A stretch of 14,040 nucleotides of DNA from Dehalococcoidia bacterium (lineage in GTDB: Bacteria > Chloroflexota > Dehalococcoidia > E44-bin15). This document shows, piece after piece, positions 1 to 7,092 of the stretch. Within the stretch, counting starts at the first letter, position 1. Each line of letters begins with the position of its first letter. Location: the NCBI GenBank assembly GCA_004377275.1, contig SOIC01000168.1, forward strand, positions 1 through 14,040, read 5' to 3'. The notes under the pieces are model-generated. The model had not been told where the DNA came from. It saw only the letters and a list, made by a program, of their open reading frames with translations, and searched no databases. The position numbers and the translations under genes are program-made.

Positions 1-1360
1 AAAGTTCCCCGCTGCGCATCACGCGGCGAATATAGCTAATGTAAAGCTTCTGTGGTGTTGCCGCCACTGCTCTGATTTGTTTCAAGACCTCAGCGACCTC
101 TGTTTCGTTAATCCGCGGCGGTTTAAGGAAGAACCTGATCATCTGAAAGTGGGCATCGTCCAAAACAGCCTGGAGCAGGCAGAAAACAGAGTTTCCATCG
201 AGGAGACCGTAAGCGCAATGCAAATACTGAGGCCCGCTCAAAGTGACTAATATATCGGAGAACAGTCTTTCCACGGATGCTTGTGTCCCCGGCGTCTTCG
301 TGTCGCAGACGCCCGAGGTAGAATAATTAGGCAACTTGTAGAATCGTGCCATTTGAACGCAGTCGATGTTGTACTGGCTGGTTTCGACAGCACCATAGGA
401 ATCGCCAAGGGTATCCATTCGCGCCCTAACGGGCACACTTCCGTAAATAACCGGTGTTCCATTATTTACTAGCTGGCTTAGTGTTATCCCTGCCAGGACC
501 TCGGCGTTTATTTGAGCCATAATTCCAGCTTCCTTAATGGGAGCAGTGCTTCCGGCCTGAGGCGATGAGGAGACTACTATGGGTAACGCCCTGCGGCAAA
601 TCTCGATAAAAGTCTCTGTTGTATCATCAACGAATTGCAGTGGGCTCTTGACTAAGCAGGTGATAAAGGAAATGATGGGGTTCGCCTTAAGTTCTTCTTC
701 CCCTCCCACTATCAGCTTTGCCATGTTCACCACATTGTCCAATTGACTCAGGCTGGTTAGTCCCGACATGACGTGCTTGGTGGTGTTATTTAAGGAGGCG
801 AAGAATTTATTAACATCCTTATTATCCTCTGTAATGTCTTTATCCTGGATATTTACAGTGCGGATATAGCCATCTAGGGTTTCCAGGTGTTCACACACAT
901 GTGCCGACTGGCAAAGGTCGGCAACGGTCCCACGCCGCGGCTTAAATTCAGGCACCATGATCTCAGTATCGGGGTCAGATTTCTTAATATAGATTGGAAA
1001 CTCAACATCCAGCCATATGTTGGTTTCGGAGCCGGTGATGAAGAATACCCTTGGCTCTTCACCCTTCATTATCAGGCTATTGTGTGGGTTCCTGGCGCCC
1101 AGCTTGACTGTCTTGGGTGCGTTATCGAGGGCATCGAGAACGAGTTTCTCCGGTATTTTCACCAGCCAGCAAGGATGGTCACTGGGGGAAACCGGTGTAA
1201 CCTGCGCACCATTGCTATTGAACATCTCTGCGGCCCTTGGATTAAAACATATCAAGCCAGGATCGCTCAAAATCTCCATGGAAGCCTGGTGGATTTTCTC
1301 TACCTGTTCCTTTGTCATCCTTTCAAAAGGAGTATCGATTAAGATCCCTTCTCTGGGCAC
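1..1360 (-). CDS. MttB-family corrinoid methyltransferase, divergent paralog (3' end outside window)
   Basis: The reading frame is open from a GTG at 1360-1358 to the left edge (453 codons, no stop). An in-frame TAA at 1381-1379 and a GAGGAGG Shine-Dalgarno just upstream fix the start. The product belongs to the trimethylamine/betaine methyltransferase (MttB) superfamily, TIM-barrel enzymes that transfer a methyl group from a methylated amine to a corrinoid protein. Supporting motifs shared with the neighbour at 2966-4399 are DVNKFFASLNNTTKHVM, LVNNGTPVIYGSV and RFYKLPNYSTSGVCDTK. There is no in-frame amber codon, so it is a non-pyrrolysine member, like the known glycine betaine, proline betaine and carnitine enzymes. 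Its N-terminal half has an unusual segment (about residues 110-145) and its C-terminal third departs from the usual GPGG...HT pattern. It is the last operon gene in view, 34 bases after the cysteine hydrolase. Substrate unknown; roughly 60 residues are probably missing beyond the edge. Confidence 0.88.
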   Translation of the reverse strand, partial: MPREGILIDTPFERMTKEQVEKIHQASMEILSDPGLICFNPRAAEMFNSNGAQVTPVSPSDHPCWLVKIPEKLVLDALDNAPKTVKLGARNPHNSLIMKGEEPRVFFITGSETNIWLDVEFPIYIKKSDPDTEIMVPEFKPRRGTVADLCQSAHVCEHLETLDGYIRTVNIQDKDITEDNKDVNKFFASLNNTTKHVMSGLTSLSQLDNVVNMAKLIVGGEEELKANPIISFITCLVKSPLQFVDDTTETFIEICRRALPIVVSSSPQAGSTAPIKEAGIMAQINAEVLAGITLSQLVNNGTPVIYGSVPVRARMDTLGDSYGAVETSQYNIDCVQMARFYKLPNYSTSGVCDTKTPGTQASVERLFSDILVTLSGPQYLHCAYGLLDGNSVFCLLQAVLDDAHFQMIRFFLKPPRINETEVAEVLKQIRAVAATPQKLYISYIRRVMRSGEL

Positions 1361-1394
1361 TTCGCCCTCCTCGTTAGATTATTATTATCTATGG

Positions 1395-2132
1395 TTATTC
1401 TAGATACTCCAAAGAAAGTCTGAAGGATGACGCTCTACGCCGGGCGGTGTGCAGCATATCTATGAGGTGCTCTGTAGCCAAGACTAATCCGAAAGAGCCT
1501 CTCGCTTTCTGTAGCGTAGCCTTATGCAGATCCTCCCAAACGGATGCTACTGCATCTTCTACCAGTATAACATCATAGCCCTTGTTGAATCCTTCCCTGA
1601 AGGAATTTTCTACGCAGATGCAGGTGTCTATGCCGGTGAATATGATTGTATCAGCACCTATGCTCTTCAGCCATAGCTCGAACTCGGTATCCTGGAAGGC
1701 AGAGTCCCTCCTTTTTATGACTATATGGTCCTCTTGTGTTGGCACTAGCTCATCGATTATCGCTGCGTCCCATGTTCCCCTCACACAGGTGGGCGGGGGG
1801 CCTTCGATAAAATCTAACCTCTCTTTTGGGATGATGCGGTGTCTCCTGGTGAGGAGGTCTATCCCGGATGCCTCTCTAACCTGTTGGGTGAAAAATACGG
1901 GTATGTGGAGTTCATGACAGGCATCTATGACCTTTTTCACATTTGGGATAATGATCCTGTATTTATCTACTTCGCCGCCGAATCTCTGGTAAGAACCTCC
2001 TTGTGTGCAAAAGCCATTCTGCATATCTATGACTACCAGGGCGGGATGAATATCTAGAGGCCTTGCACGCGCCCCGGCATCGATTTCCTTATGTGGAGAT
2101 TTTTTTAAACCTTTTCTATTAGCCGAACTCAT
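1395..2132 (-). CDS. Isochorismatase-family cysteine hydrolase, RutB-like
   Basis: The 245-residue product has the full catalytic triad of the isochorismatase/nicotinamidase superfamily: Asp36 in ALVVIDMQNGF, Lys140 in HIVIKRRDSAF, and Cys173 in GIDTCICVENSFREGF. The GTWDAAIIDELVP stretch (119-131) and the ENSFREGF context resemble RutB, which cleaves a ureidoacrylate-type amide; N-carbamoylsarcosine amidohydrolase belongs to the same superfamily. Such enzymes hydrolyse amide or carbamoyl bonds in the cytoplasm. The first 25 residues are a basic extension and no good SD precedes the ATG at 2132, so the true start could be slightly downstream. It sits 20 bases after the MeTr-type gene and 34 before the second MttB-family gene, which suggests it works on a substrate or product of the methyl-transfer pathway, for example freeing a methylated amine from an amide. 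That role is inference; the family assignment is firm. Confidence 0.88.
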   Translation of the reverse strand: MSSANRKGLKKSPHKEIDAGARARPLDIHPALVVIDMQNGFCTQGGSYQRFGGEVDKYRIIIPNVKKVIDACHELHIPVFFTQQVREASGIDLLTRRHRIIPKERLDFIEGPPPTCVRGTWDAAIIDELVPTQEDHIVIKRRDSAFQDTEFELWLKSIGADTIIFTGIDTCICVENSFREGFNKGYDVILVEDAVASVWEDLHKATLQKARGSFGLVLATEHLIDMLHTARRRASSFRLSLEYLE

Positions 2133-2152
2133 TTTTCAAATTATATCGTGCG

Positions 2153-2959
2153 CTATTCTATTAGCTTCCCTTTCCTATAAGCCCGGATATACTTTCTGCA
2201 TGAGGCATCTTTTCCGGTAAGCATGTCGGCAACCCTGACGAAGCTCATCATCTTTGCGTCAAGGGGGTCCAGGATCGCGGCATCGAGTCCCGCAGAGGCT
2301 GCCATTAGCAGGAAGGCCCGGTTCACTATACCCCTGTTAGGCAGCCCAAAGGAAACGTTACTGAGCCCCAGTACCGTCTTGGCAGATGGATGACGGGATT
2401 TAATCTGCTCGATAGTCTTTAGCGTAACCAGTCCCTGGTCGGTGTCCACCGAAATGGGAAGCAGCAGGGGATCAAAAAAGACCTGATCCTCCCTCACACC
2501 CAGCCGGGCCAGGTGCGTCATTATCAGTTCACTGGCAGCCAGCCGCTCCTCGACAGTGTTGGGTATACCTCCTTCTCTCATGACCAGAGCTACAAGCGAT
2601 GCCTGGCGCTCTGATGCCAGACGCCCGAGTGGTTCCAGCTTTTTAGGATCTGCATTAACTGAGTTGATCATGGCTTCGGTGCCATTATAATGTGCCATTG
2701 CGGCCAGTAGCACCTGGGGGTCGGAGCTGTCTAAACACAAGGGTACATCGGTCGCTTCCTGAATCGTGTCTATAGCCCACTTGATGTCTACGATCTCCTG
2801 CTCCACGCCGCGACCCGTTCCAGCGTTCACATCCAAATAGTCGGACCCGGCATCTGCCTGCTGGCGGGCCAGCTCCCGGATGAAGGTAGCGTCCTTGTTA
2901 ACGATTGCCTCTGCTACCCGCTTAGTGGTGGCGTTTATATTCTCACCGATTATAATCAT
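2153..2959 (-). CDS. Pterin-binding methyltransferase, MeTr/AcsE/MtgA type (methyl-THF:corrinoid)
   Basis: The 268 residues match the length and layout of methyltetrahydrofolate:corrinoid methyltransferases such as Moorella AcsE (about 262 residues). Visible family landmarks are IIGENIN at the N-terminus, DVNAG (43-47), LCLDSSD with Asp77, AMINSVNA with Asn99, FFDPLLLP with Asp163, and GLSNVSFGLPNR with Asn201. These correspond to the pterin-binding Asp/Asn/Asp set and the catalytic Asn known for Moorella MeTr. The enzyme moves a methyl group between tetrahydrofolate and a corrinoid protein. Next to MttB-family genes, as with MtgA of Desulfitobacterium, the likely direction is methyl-corrinoid to THF, feeding one-carbon metabolism. 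Its ATG lies six bases after the stop of the preceding MttB-family gene, with a weak SD (TGAGG) overlapping that stop, so translation is probably coupled. Confidence 0.92.
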   Translation of the reverse strand: MIIIGENINATTKRVAEAIVNKDATFIRELARQQADAGSDYLDVNAGTGRGVEQEIVDIKWAIDTIQEATDVPLCLDSSDPQVLLAAMAHYNGTEAMINSVNADPKKLEPLGRLASERQASLVALVMREGGIPNTVEERLAASELIMTHLARLGVREDQVFFDPLLLPISVDTDQGLVTLKTIEQIKSRHPSAKTVLGLSNVSFGLPNRGIVNRAFLLMAASAGLDAAILDPLDAKMMSFVRVADMLTGKDASCRKYIRAYRKGKLIE

Positions 2960-2965
2960 AATGCC

Positions 2966-4399
2966 TCATTCTATGATCCCTGGTATCTCGTTGATTATCC
3001 GTTGCCTTACTTCATCGGGAAGCCGGTAACCTGGAGCGGCGAGGATCTCCTCAACCCTGTTTCTGGCACGGGCGTACGTGTCCCGTTTGCCTTTGGCCTG
3101 CCATTCCTCCAGATGATCCCTATCGCTAAGGGTGGGCTGGTAATGCTCGGTGCGCATATATTTTCTGGTATGCTTGGCGGAAACGAAGTTTCCCCCTGGC
3201 CCTACTTCTTTAATGAGGTCAAAGGCTAGCGTATCCTCGTCCACCTTTATACCCTCCACTGCTCTCATCACCATCCCGATGATCTCGTTGTCCACTACAT
3301 ACTTCTCGTAGCTCACGCTAAGGGCGAAGTCGAGTAGGCCGGCGGCATCGTGGATGAAGTTAGCCCCGCCTAGGGCACAGAGCAGGCTGGAGAGCGCTGA
3401 CTCATAGCCGCACTGGGCATCAATGGTCTTGGCATCGGACATGCCAGCGGTGGCGTAGAAGGGGAGACGATAGAACTGAGCCAGCTGAGCGCCGGCAGCG
3501 TTCAATAATCCCATCTCGATGGCACCGGCGATGTATTTCAGGTCGCGTAGATCGGCGCTGGAGGACACTGAGCCGTAGATCACCGGGGTGCCGGGATTCA
3601 CCAGCTGGGTGAGGCAAACCTCGGTGAGAGAATCTACGTTCTGGATCACGAGATTGCCGGCCAGGGTCACCGGGGAGGTAGCACCACATAAGGGCTCCGC
3701 GGGGAGCGCTATGGGGATGCCGGCCTGGGCAATGGTCACAATCATATCCCCATAGATCCGATCTATTTTCAGCGGGCTGATGGCGCATACAATCATGGAG
3801 ATCAGGGGCTCCTGGCACAGCCTGTCCGCCGAGCCAGCGATGATCTCCGCCATTCGGATTACCTGCTTTATGCCCTGCGGGGTGTAAACCCCTCCCATTA
3901 CATGCTTGGCGGTGTTGTCCAGTCCGGCAAAGAAACGGTTGACATCCACATTCGCCGCCGGGACGTCGTTGGGATAGGTGGGCAGCAGGAAGAAGTGGAT
4001 GTTTTCCAGGCCATCGACGAGCTTGGTGATGCGCTTCAGGTCGTAGAGGGTAGCCTGCCGTCTTTCTCCCGATGCCGTGTCGATGACATTAAGAGCAGTA
4101 CCCCCGGTGCCCGCGTATACCCGCGTCCCACCCAGGGTTATGTGGTGCTCCGGGTAGCGACCGTAAAGGGTGACCTCTGAGTGTGCCCGAGCGACAAGCT
4201 CCATGACTGCCTCTCTAGGCAGTCTCACAATGCGGCCATCGACCGCCGCCCCGGCATCTTGGAAGAAGGTAAGAGCCTTGTCCGAATTAATCTGAAAGCC
4301 CACATCCTCAAACACCCTCATCGAGGTGTCATGGATCTGGGCTATATCATCCTCAGATAGCGGTTTATAGCTGCCGCCCTCCAGTCCCTTCCTGGCCAA
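2966..4399 (-). CDS. MttB-family (non-pyrrolysine) corrinoid-dependent methyltransferase
   Basis: With the TTG start at 4399-4397 the product is 477 residues, a usual length for the trimethylamine methyltransferase family. Landmarks in order: PLSEDDIAQIHDTSM near the N-terminus, VYAGTGGTALNVID, ATLYDLKRITKLVD, DVNRFFAGLDNTAKHVMGGV, LVNPGTPVIYGSV, FYATAGMSDAKTIDAQCGYE and the C-terminal GPGGNFVSAKHTRKYMR. No amber codon occurs in frame, so it lacks pyrrolysine and should act like the betaine-type demethylases rather than true TMA methyltransferase. The frame could open at an ATG at 4486, adding 29 residues, but that would overlap the upstream gene by 86 bases and lacks family support. The TTG sits one base past the upstream TGA and behind an AGGAGGTGA ribosome site. 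It should pass a methyl group to a corrinoid partner that is not in the window; substrate unknown. Confidence 0.93.
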   Translation of the reverse strand: MARKGLEGGSYKPLSEDDIAQIHDTSMRVFEDVGFQINSDKALTFFQDAGAAVDGRIVRLPREAVMELVARAHSEVTLYGRYPEHHITLGGTRVYAGTGGTALNVIDTASGERRQATLYDLKRITKLVDGLENIHFFLLPTYPNDVPAANVDVNRFFAGLDNTAKHVMGGVYTPQGIKQVIRMAEIIAGSADRLCQEPLISMIVCAISPLKIDRIYGDMIVTIAQAGIPIALPAEPLCGATSPVTLAGNLVIQNVDSLTEVCLTQLVNPGTPVIYGSVSSSADLRDLKYIAGAIEMGLLNAAGAQLAQFYRLPFYATAGMSDAKTIDAQCGYESALSSLLCALGGANFIHDAAGLLDFALSVSYEKYVVDNEIIGMVMRAVEGIKVDEDTLAFDLIKEVGPGGNFVSAKHTRKYMRTEHYQPTLSDRDHLEEWQAKGKRDTYARARNRVEEILAAPGYRLPDEVRQRIINEIPGIIE

Positions 4400-4410
4400 A
4401 TCACCTCCTG
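4397..4410 (-). promoter_or_regulatory. Ribosome binding site overlapping a stop codon; decides the TTG start
   Basis: On the minus strand the last codons and stop of the activation-protein gene (AGG AGG TGA) are themselves a near-perfect Shine-Dalgarno, AGGAGGTGA, followed after one base by the TTG start of the MttB-family gene. Spacing from AGGAGG to the start is short (four bases). The arrangement implies that translation of the two proteins is coupled. Confidence 0.6.
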
Positions 4411-5087
4411 TTTTTACAATCCTGCTTGGTGCAGAACCGGCAGGGCGAAAGCCGGAGGCGGCGCTTCTCGCCCCATCCCAGGCCAATGATGCCAGAGAGC
4501 GATTTGCGTGGCATCATCAGGCATTCCTTGTTGAGACTCACCCCCATTGGAGCCGAATCCATGATCTCAAAAAGAATCCTCTGTTGGGTGATATCCCAGT
4601 CACAATAGCCTGGGCTATAGCGCAGCGTTATCTCAGCGCCATTCGAGGTGGCAAGATCTCGAACCATTTCCTGAAGATGGCAGGCCGTCTTCTCAGCTGC
4701 CTCCGAGCCTATGGTATCGAGGATGGTGGGCTTCAGTATCTGCCCTTCCTTCATTAGCTGTGATACCCTCTCCTCCAGGCCATGGCCAATGCTAGACACA
4801 AATATAACGGCCTGCTGACAGGGGTAGAGCACCCAGCTCAATACTTCACTGGTTATGGATATCGTTATGCTGTTCTCCAGGGTAACCCGAGGGCGACGGA
4901 TCCGCTTTATATCCATGAGCTGGTATGAGCAGGATGGATGGATGAAACCATAGGCTTCCTCAATCTCCTCATCTATCAACGATGATATGGATGAGGAGGG
5001 GCCGCGACCATTCCCGTAACCCAGACTGCGGTACACATTACCCTTATCTATCTCTATCTCGAAGCTCTTCGTTGTTGCTTTAACCAT
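4401..5087 (-). CDS. MetH activation-domain-like protein, putative corrinoid reactivation factor
   Basis: This 228-residue protein resembles the C-terminal activation (AdoMet-binding) domain of B12-dependent methionine synthase as a stand-alone protein. The hallmark is LRYSPGYCDWDITQQRILFE (155-174), followed by MGVSLNKECLMMPRKSLSGIIGLGWG (181-206), equivalent to the domain's RxSPGY and MxPxKSVSGI motifs. It ends in a Cys-rich tail, C216-x2-C219-x4-C224, that could hold a metal or iron-sulfur cluster. In MetH the domain supports reductive remethylation of inactive cob(II)alamin. As the first gene of a corrinoid methyltransferase operon this protein may play the same role for the operon's corrinoid protein, in place of RamA-type activators; this is inference. 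The ATG at 5087 follows a GAGGTGA SD. Its stop overlaps the next gene's ribosome site. Confidence 0.85.
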   Translation of the reverse strand: MVKATTKSFEIEIDKGNVYRSLGYGNGRGPSSSISSLIDEEIEEAYGFIHPSCSYQLMDIKRIRRPRVTLENSITISITSEVLSWVLYPCQQAVIFVSSIGHGLEERVSQLMKEGQILKPTILDTIGSEAAEKTACHLQEMVRDLATSNGAEITLRYSPGYCDWDITQQRILFEIMDSAPMGVSLNKECLMMPRKSLSGIIGLGWGEKRRLRLSPCRFCTKQDCKNRR

Positions 5088-6065
5088 GAAACTTCACCTC
5101 GCTACCGTCATGATCGGTCCCGCTTGCCCTTATTCCTGCAATTCCTGCTATCGGTCAAACATCAATCAGCATCAGATAACAAGATGTTTTTTCCTCAAGC
5201 ACCGTATCGGCCGACGTCCCACAACACCCTCGAGGACGCCATTCTCATTGGGCTCACGAGCTACCTTCCCGTGAGCGGTCGCTACAGAGCCACTATTGGA
5301 CTGTGGCTAGCAGACTGTAGCCAGCAATGTGGGAATATTATGGGGCGGGTTGGCAGAGGAAAGCTGCAGGTACTTCGGAGGGCTAGAGGGAGGAAATCAT
5401 AGGTGCGGAGGTTATGCATCTATGCTAGTGGCTTAAGTTATAAACCGGATGCAAGCATCCTAACATACGTAGGTTACTATATTTTGGGGGTGCCTGTCAA
5501 GGCGAGCCTCCACGGCAGAGGCAAGAGGGCTTGCCAACCGAGGTCTATGTCAGCAGGCAAGAGAATCAGTGCCTTGCCCAGCTCAGCGGACACTAGCGCT
5601 TTAAGACCTCTTTTTTCACGCCTCTTTGCCTTTTTAAATACGATTTAAGGGGCGCAATTGGTTTATCTTCTCTGGAACGCCTGTCAGACCAAAAAGTACG
5701 CCTTGCGACACGGGGGGTCGCGGCACTACTATCTGCACAATGCGCTGTCTTGTTATTCCTTGCTCTTACACCCAGCGGCTAGTTGCTATCATTCATTCAT
5801 TTAAAAAGTCACACTTGGATTCCCATGATAGTGAGCTGCCGCCCGATTACTAGTATCCCCTTCCAGGTTAAGGTTGAGCCGCCGGTATTGACAAAGCTAC
5901 TAGCAGGTGATAAAAGTATGCACAGGGCGTTGAATCTAAAACACCCCTTTCAGAATATAGAAAGTGCTAATTTACTCCAGGGACAGGACAGCGTGGCTTA
6001 ACAGGCTGCATTTAGTATGTGGGGAACCCCGGATGGAAGGCGGTTAAGTCGCCCAATTTGACCGT
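5088..6065. other. Long stretch with no recognisable gene between divergent transcripts
   Basis: Short open frames (up to 92 codons) occur here but none has a family signature or is compelling as a gene. The stretch holds the 5' region of the minus-strand operon, in which I see no strong -35/-10 pair, and the leader of the plus-strand hydrolase. Small hairpins are visible: GGATGC-AA-GCATCC near 5446-5459, GGCAAG-AGGG-CTTGCC at 5520-5535, and GCGAC/GTCGC near 5706-5722. No tRNA, cobalamin riboswitch consensus or CRISPR repeat was recognised. It could be decayed coding DNA or a regulatory region. Confidence 0.5.
5888..5916 (+). promoter_or_regulatory. Possible sigma70-type promoter for the alpha/beta hydrolase
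   Basis: A perfect -35 hexamer TTGACA (5888-5893) is followed after 17 bases by TAAAAG (5911-5916), a 4/6 match to the -10 consensus. It would give a leader of about 155 bases before the ATG at 6080. The weak -10 makes this tentative. Confidence 0.3.
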
Positions 6066-6079
6066 GGAGGTGATCAAAA

Positions 6080-6889
6080 ATGCCCAAAGCGAAGGTGAAT
6101 GAGGTCAATATCGATTATGCAGTCCACGGGCAGGGTGAGCCCCTGGTTCTAATACAGGGACTTGGTGGACCTCGTTCAGCTTGGATTTTCCAAACCCGTG
6201 CTTTTGGTAAGTACTACCGGGTGATTACCTTCGACAACAGGGGTGTGGGGAAAAGTGATAAACCCGGCGGATCCTACACCGTCAGGACGATGGCGGATGA
6301 TACTATCGCTTTGCTGGACTACCTTGGAGTTGATAAAGCTCACGTACTGGGGATCTCTTTGGGGGGAATGATTGCCCAAGAGATAGCTATTAATTATCCA
6401 GAGAGGGTGAGGAAGCTCATCCTGGCGTGCACTGCTGCTGAGACCGGGGCTACTGATGAGAGTGTCATAGAAGCCATGGGTCTTGGTGACGGTTCCTCCG
6501 AAGCAGAAATTACAGATCTCAGAAGTGCAGATATGTTAAAAGTGATGAGTGCGGTAATTTCGTTATCTTATAACCGGAAGCTATTCAAAGTGCTTCTCTT
6601 GCCCCTGGCTAAAATTTACCTTAGATTTGGGGAGGTAAAGGCTATTAGCGGACAATTGGAGGCTGCTGCGGCTTACAGCACACTGGACAGGCTACAACAG
6701 ATCAAAGCCCCAACACTGGTGATCGTGGGAACGGGAGATAAACTCATGCCGGTTCACTCCTCAGAAGTGCTGGCAAATAGGATACCTGATGCCGAGTTGG
6801 TCAAGGTTGAGGGTGGGTCGCATGCATTTTTTATGGAAATGAGGGGCAGATTTAATAAAGAAGTCTTGGATTTTCTAAGCCGTAGTTGA
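6080..6889 (+). CDS. Alpha/beta-fold hydrolase
   Basis: The 269-residue product is a compact alpha/beta hydrolase, the usual length for the family. The nucleophile elbow is GISLGG with Ser93. The acid is probably Asp220 in IVGTGDKLMP and the base His248 in GGSHAFF. The oxyanion-hole segment is LIQGLGG (24-30), with Gln where many members have His. FDNRGVGKSDKP (51-62) is the typical loop before the nucleophile. A strong SD, GGAGGTGA, lies six bases before the ATG. The closest functional types by pattern are carboxylesterases, 3-oxoadipate enol-lactonase-like enzymes and C-C bond hydrolases; the sequence does not decide between them. No signal peptide or membrane segment is visible, so it should be cytoplasmic. 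It converges on the MarR regulator gene at 7093-7566, but nothing here shows that the two are linked. Confidence 0.9.
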   Translation: MPKAKVNEVNIDYAVHGQGEPLVLIQGLGGPRSAWIFQTRAFGKYYRVITFDNRGVGKSDKPGGSYTVRTMADDTIALLDYLGVDKAHVLGISLGGMIAQEIAINYPERVRKLILACTAAETGATDESVIEAMGLGDGSSEAEITDLRSADMLKVMSAVISLSYNRKLFKVLLLPLAKIYLRFGEVKAISGQLEAAAAYSTLDRLQQIKAPTLVIVGTGDKLMPVHSSEVLANRIPDAELVKVEGGSHAFFMEMRGRFNKEVLDFLSRS

Positions 6890-6934
6890 GCAGTTTGGTC
6901 TAGAAAAGTAAAGTTTGTCTAATGCCTAGATATA

Positions 6935-6972
6935 CTAGCACCGGTCACTGGGTGTGGAGACCTAGGTGTTAG
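6935..6972. terminator. Bulged hairpin downstream of the hydrolase gene
   Basis: CTAGCACC-GGTC pairs with GACC-TA-GGTGTTAG, giving a twelve-pair stem with a two-base bulge, one G-U pair and a 12-base loop. It lies 45 bases past the hydrolase stop, between convergent genes, where a terminator is expected. No T-run follows on either strand, so it is not a standard Rho-independent terminator. Confidence 0.3.
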
Positions 6973-7020
6973 AAGTTGTAAAGATTTGCCTGTGCAATTA
7001 GAACCGATCAGCCCTATGTT

Positions 7021-7075
7021 TCTATCGAGGGGCCGGGCGAGGGGTAACGCCTTAATGATACGTTAAGTCGATAGA
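7021..7075. repeat. Nested inverted repeats between convergent genes
   Basis: TCTATCGA (7021-7028) pairs perfectly with TCGATAGA (7068-7075). Inside it CTTAA (7051-7055) pairs with TTAAG (7063-7067), directly next to the outer right arm. The GC-rich left part (GGGGCCGGGCGAGGGG) stays unpaired. It lies about 20 bases past the MarR gene's stop and could act as a structured 3' end for that transcript. Confidence 0.35.
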
Positions 7076-7092
7076 TAAGAGGCAATATAGGC

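Noticed and set aside
887..1403. Plus-strand open frames of 151 and 128 codons
   Set aside because: They lie opposite the MttB-family gene whose conserved motifs are on the minus strand; their translations show no family pattern.
3420..3818. Minus-strand 132-codon frame within the MttB-family gene
   Set aside because: It is an alternate frame of the same strand inside a conserved gene, with low-complexity Arg/Pro/His composition and no ribosome site.
1..4486. In-frame pyrrolysine (UAG) codon in the MttB-family genes
   Set aside because: Both frames are continuous through the catalytic region without an amber codon, so pyrrolysine is not used here.
5086..5648. Three short plus-strand frames, candidate small proteins
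   Set aside because: No recognisable domains, poor starts and mutual overlap; I do not support them as genes.
5783..6001. 72-codon plus-strand frame before the hydrolase gene
   Set aside because: No family signature and no ribosome binding site; the hydrolase's probable promoter lies within it.
5088..6079. Cobalamin riboswitch ahead of the corrinoid operon
   Set aside because: I looked for the conserved B12-box and related helices on both strands and did not see them; this was by eye only.
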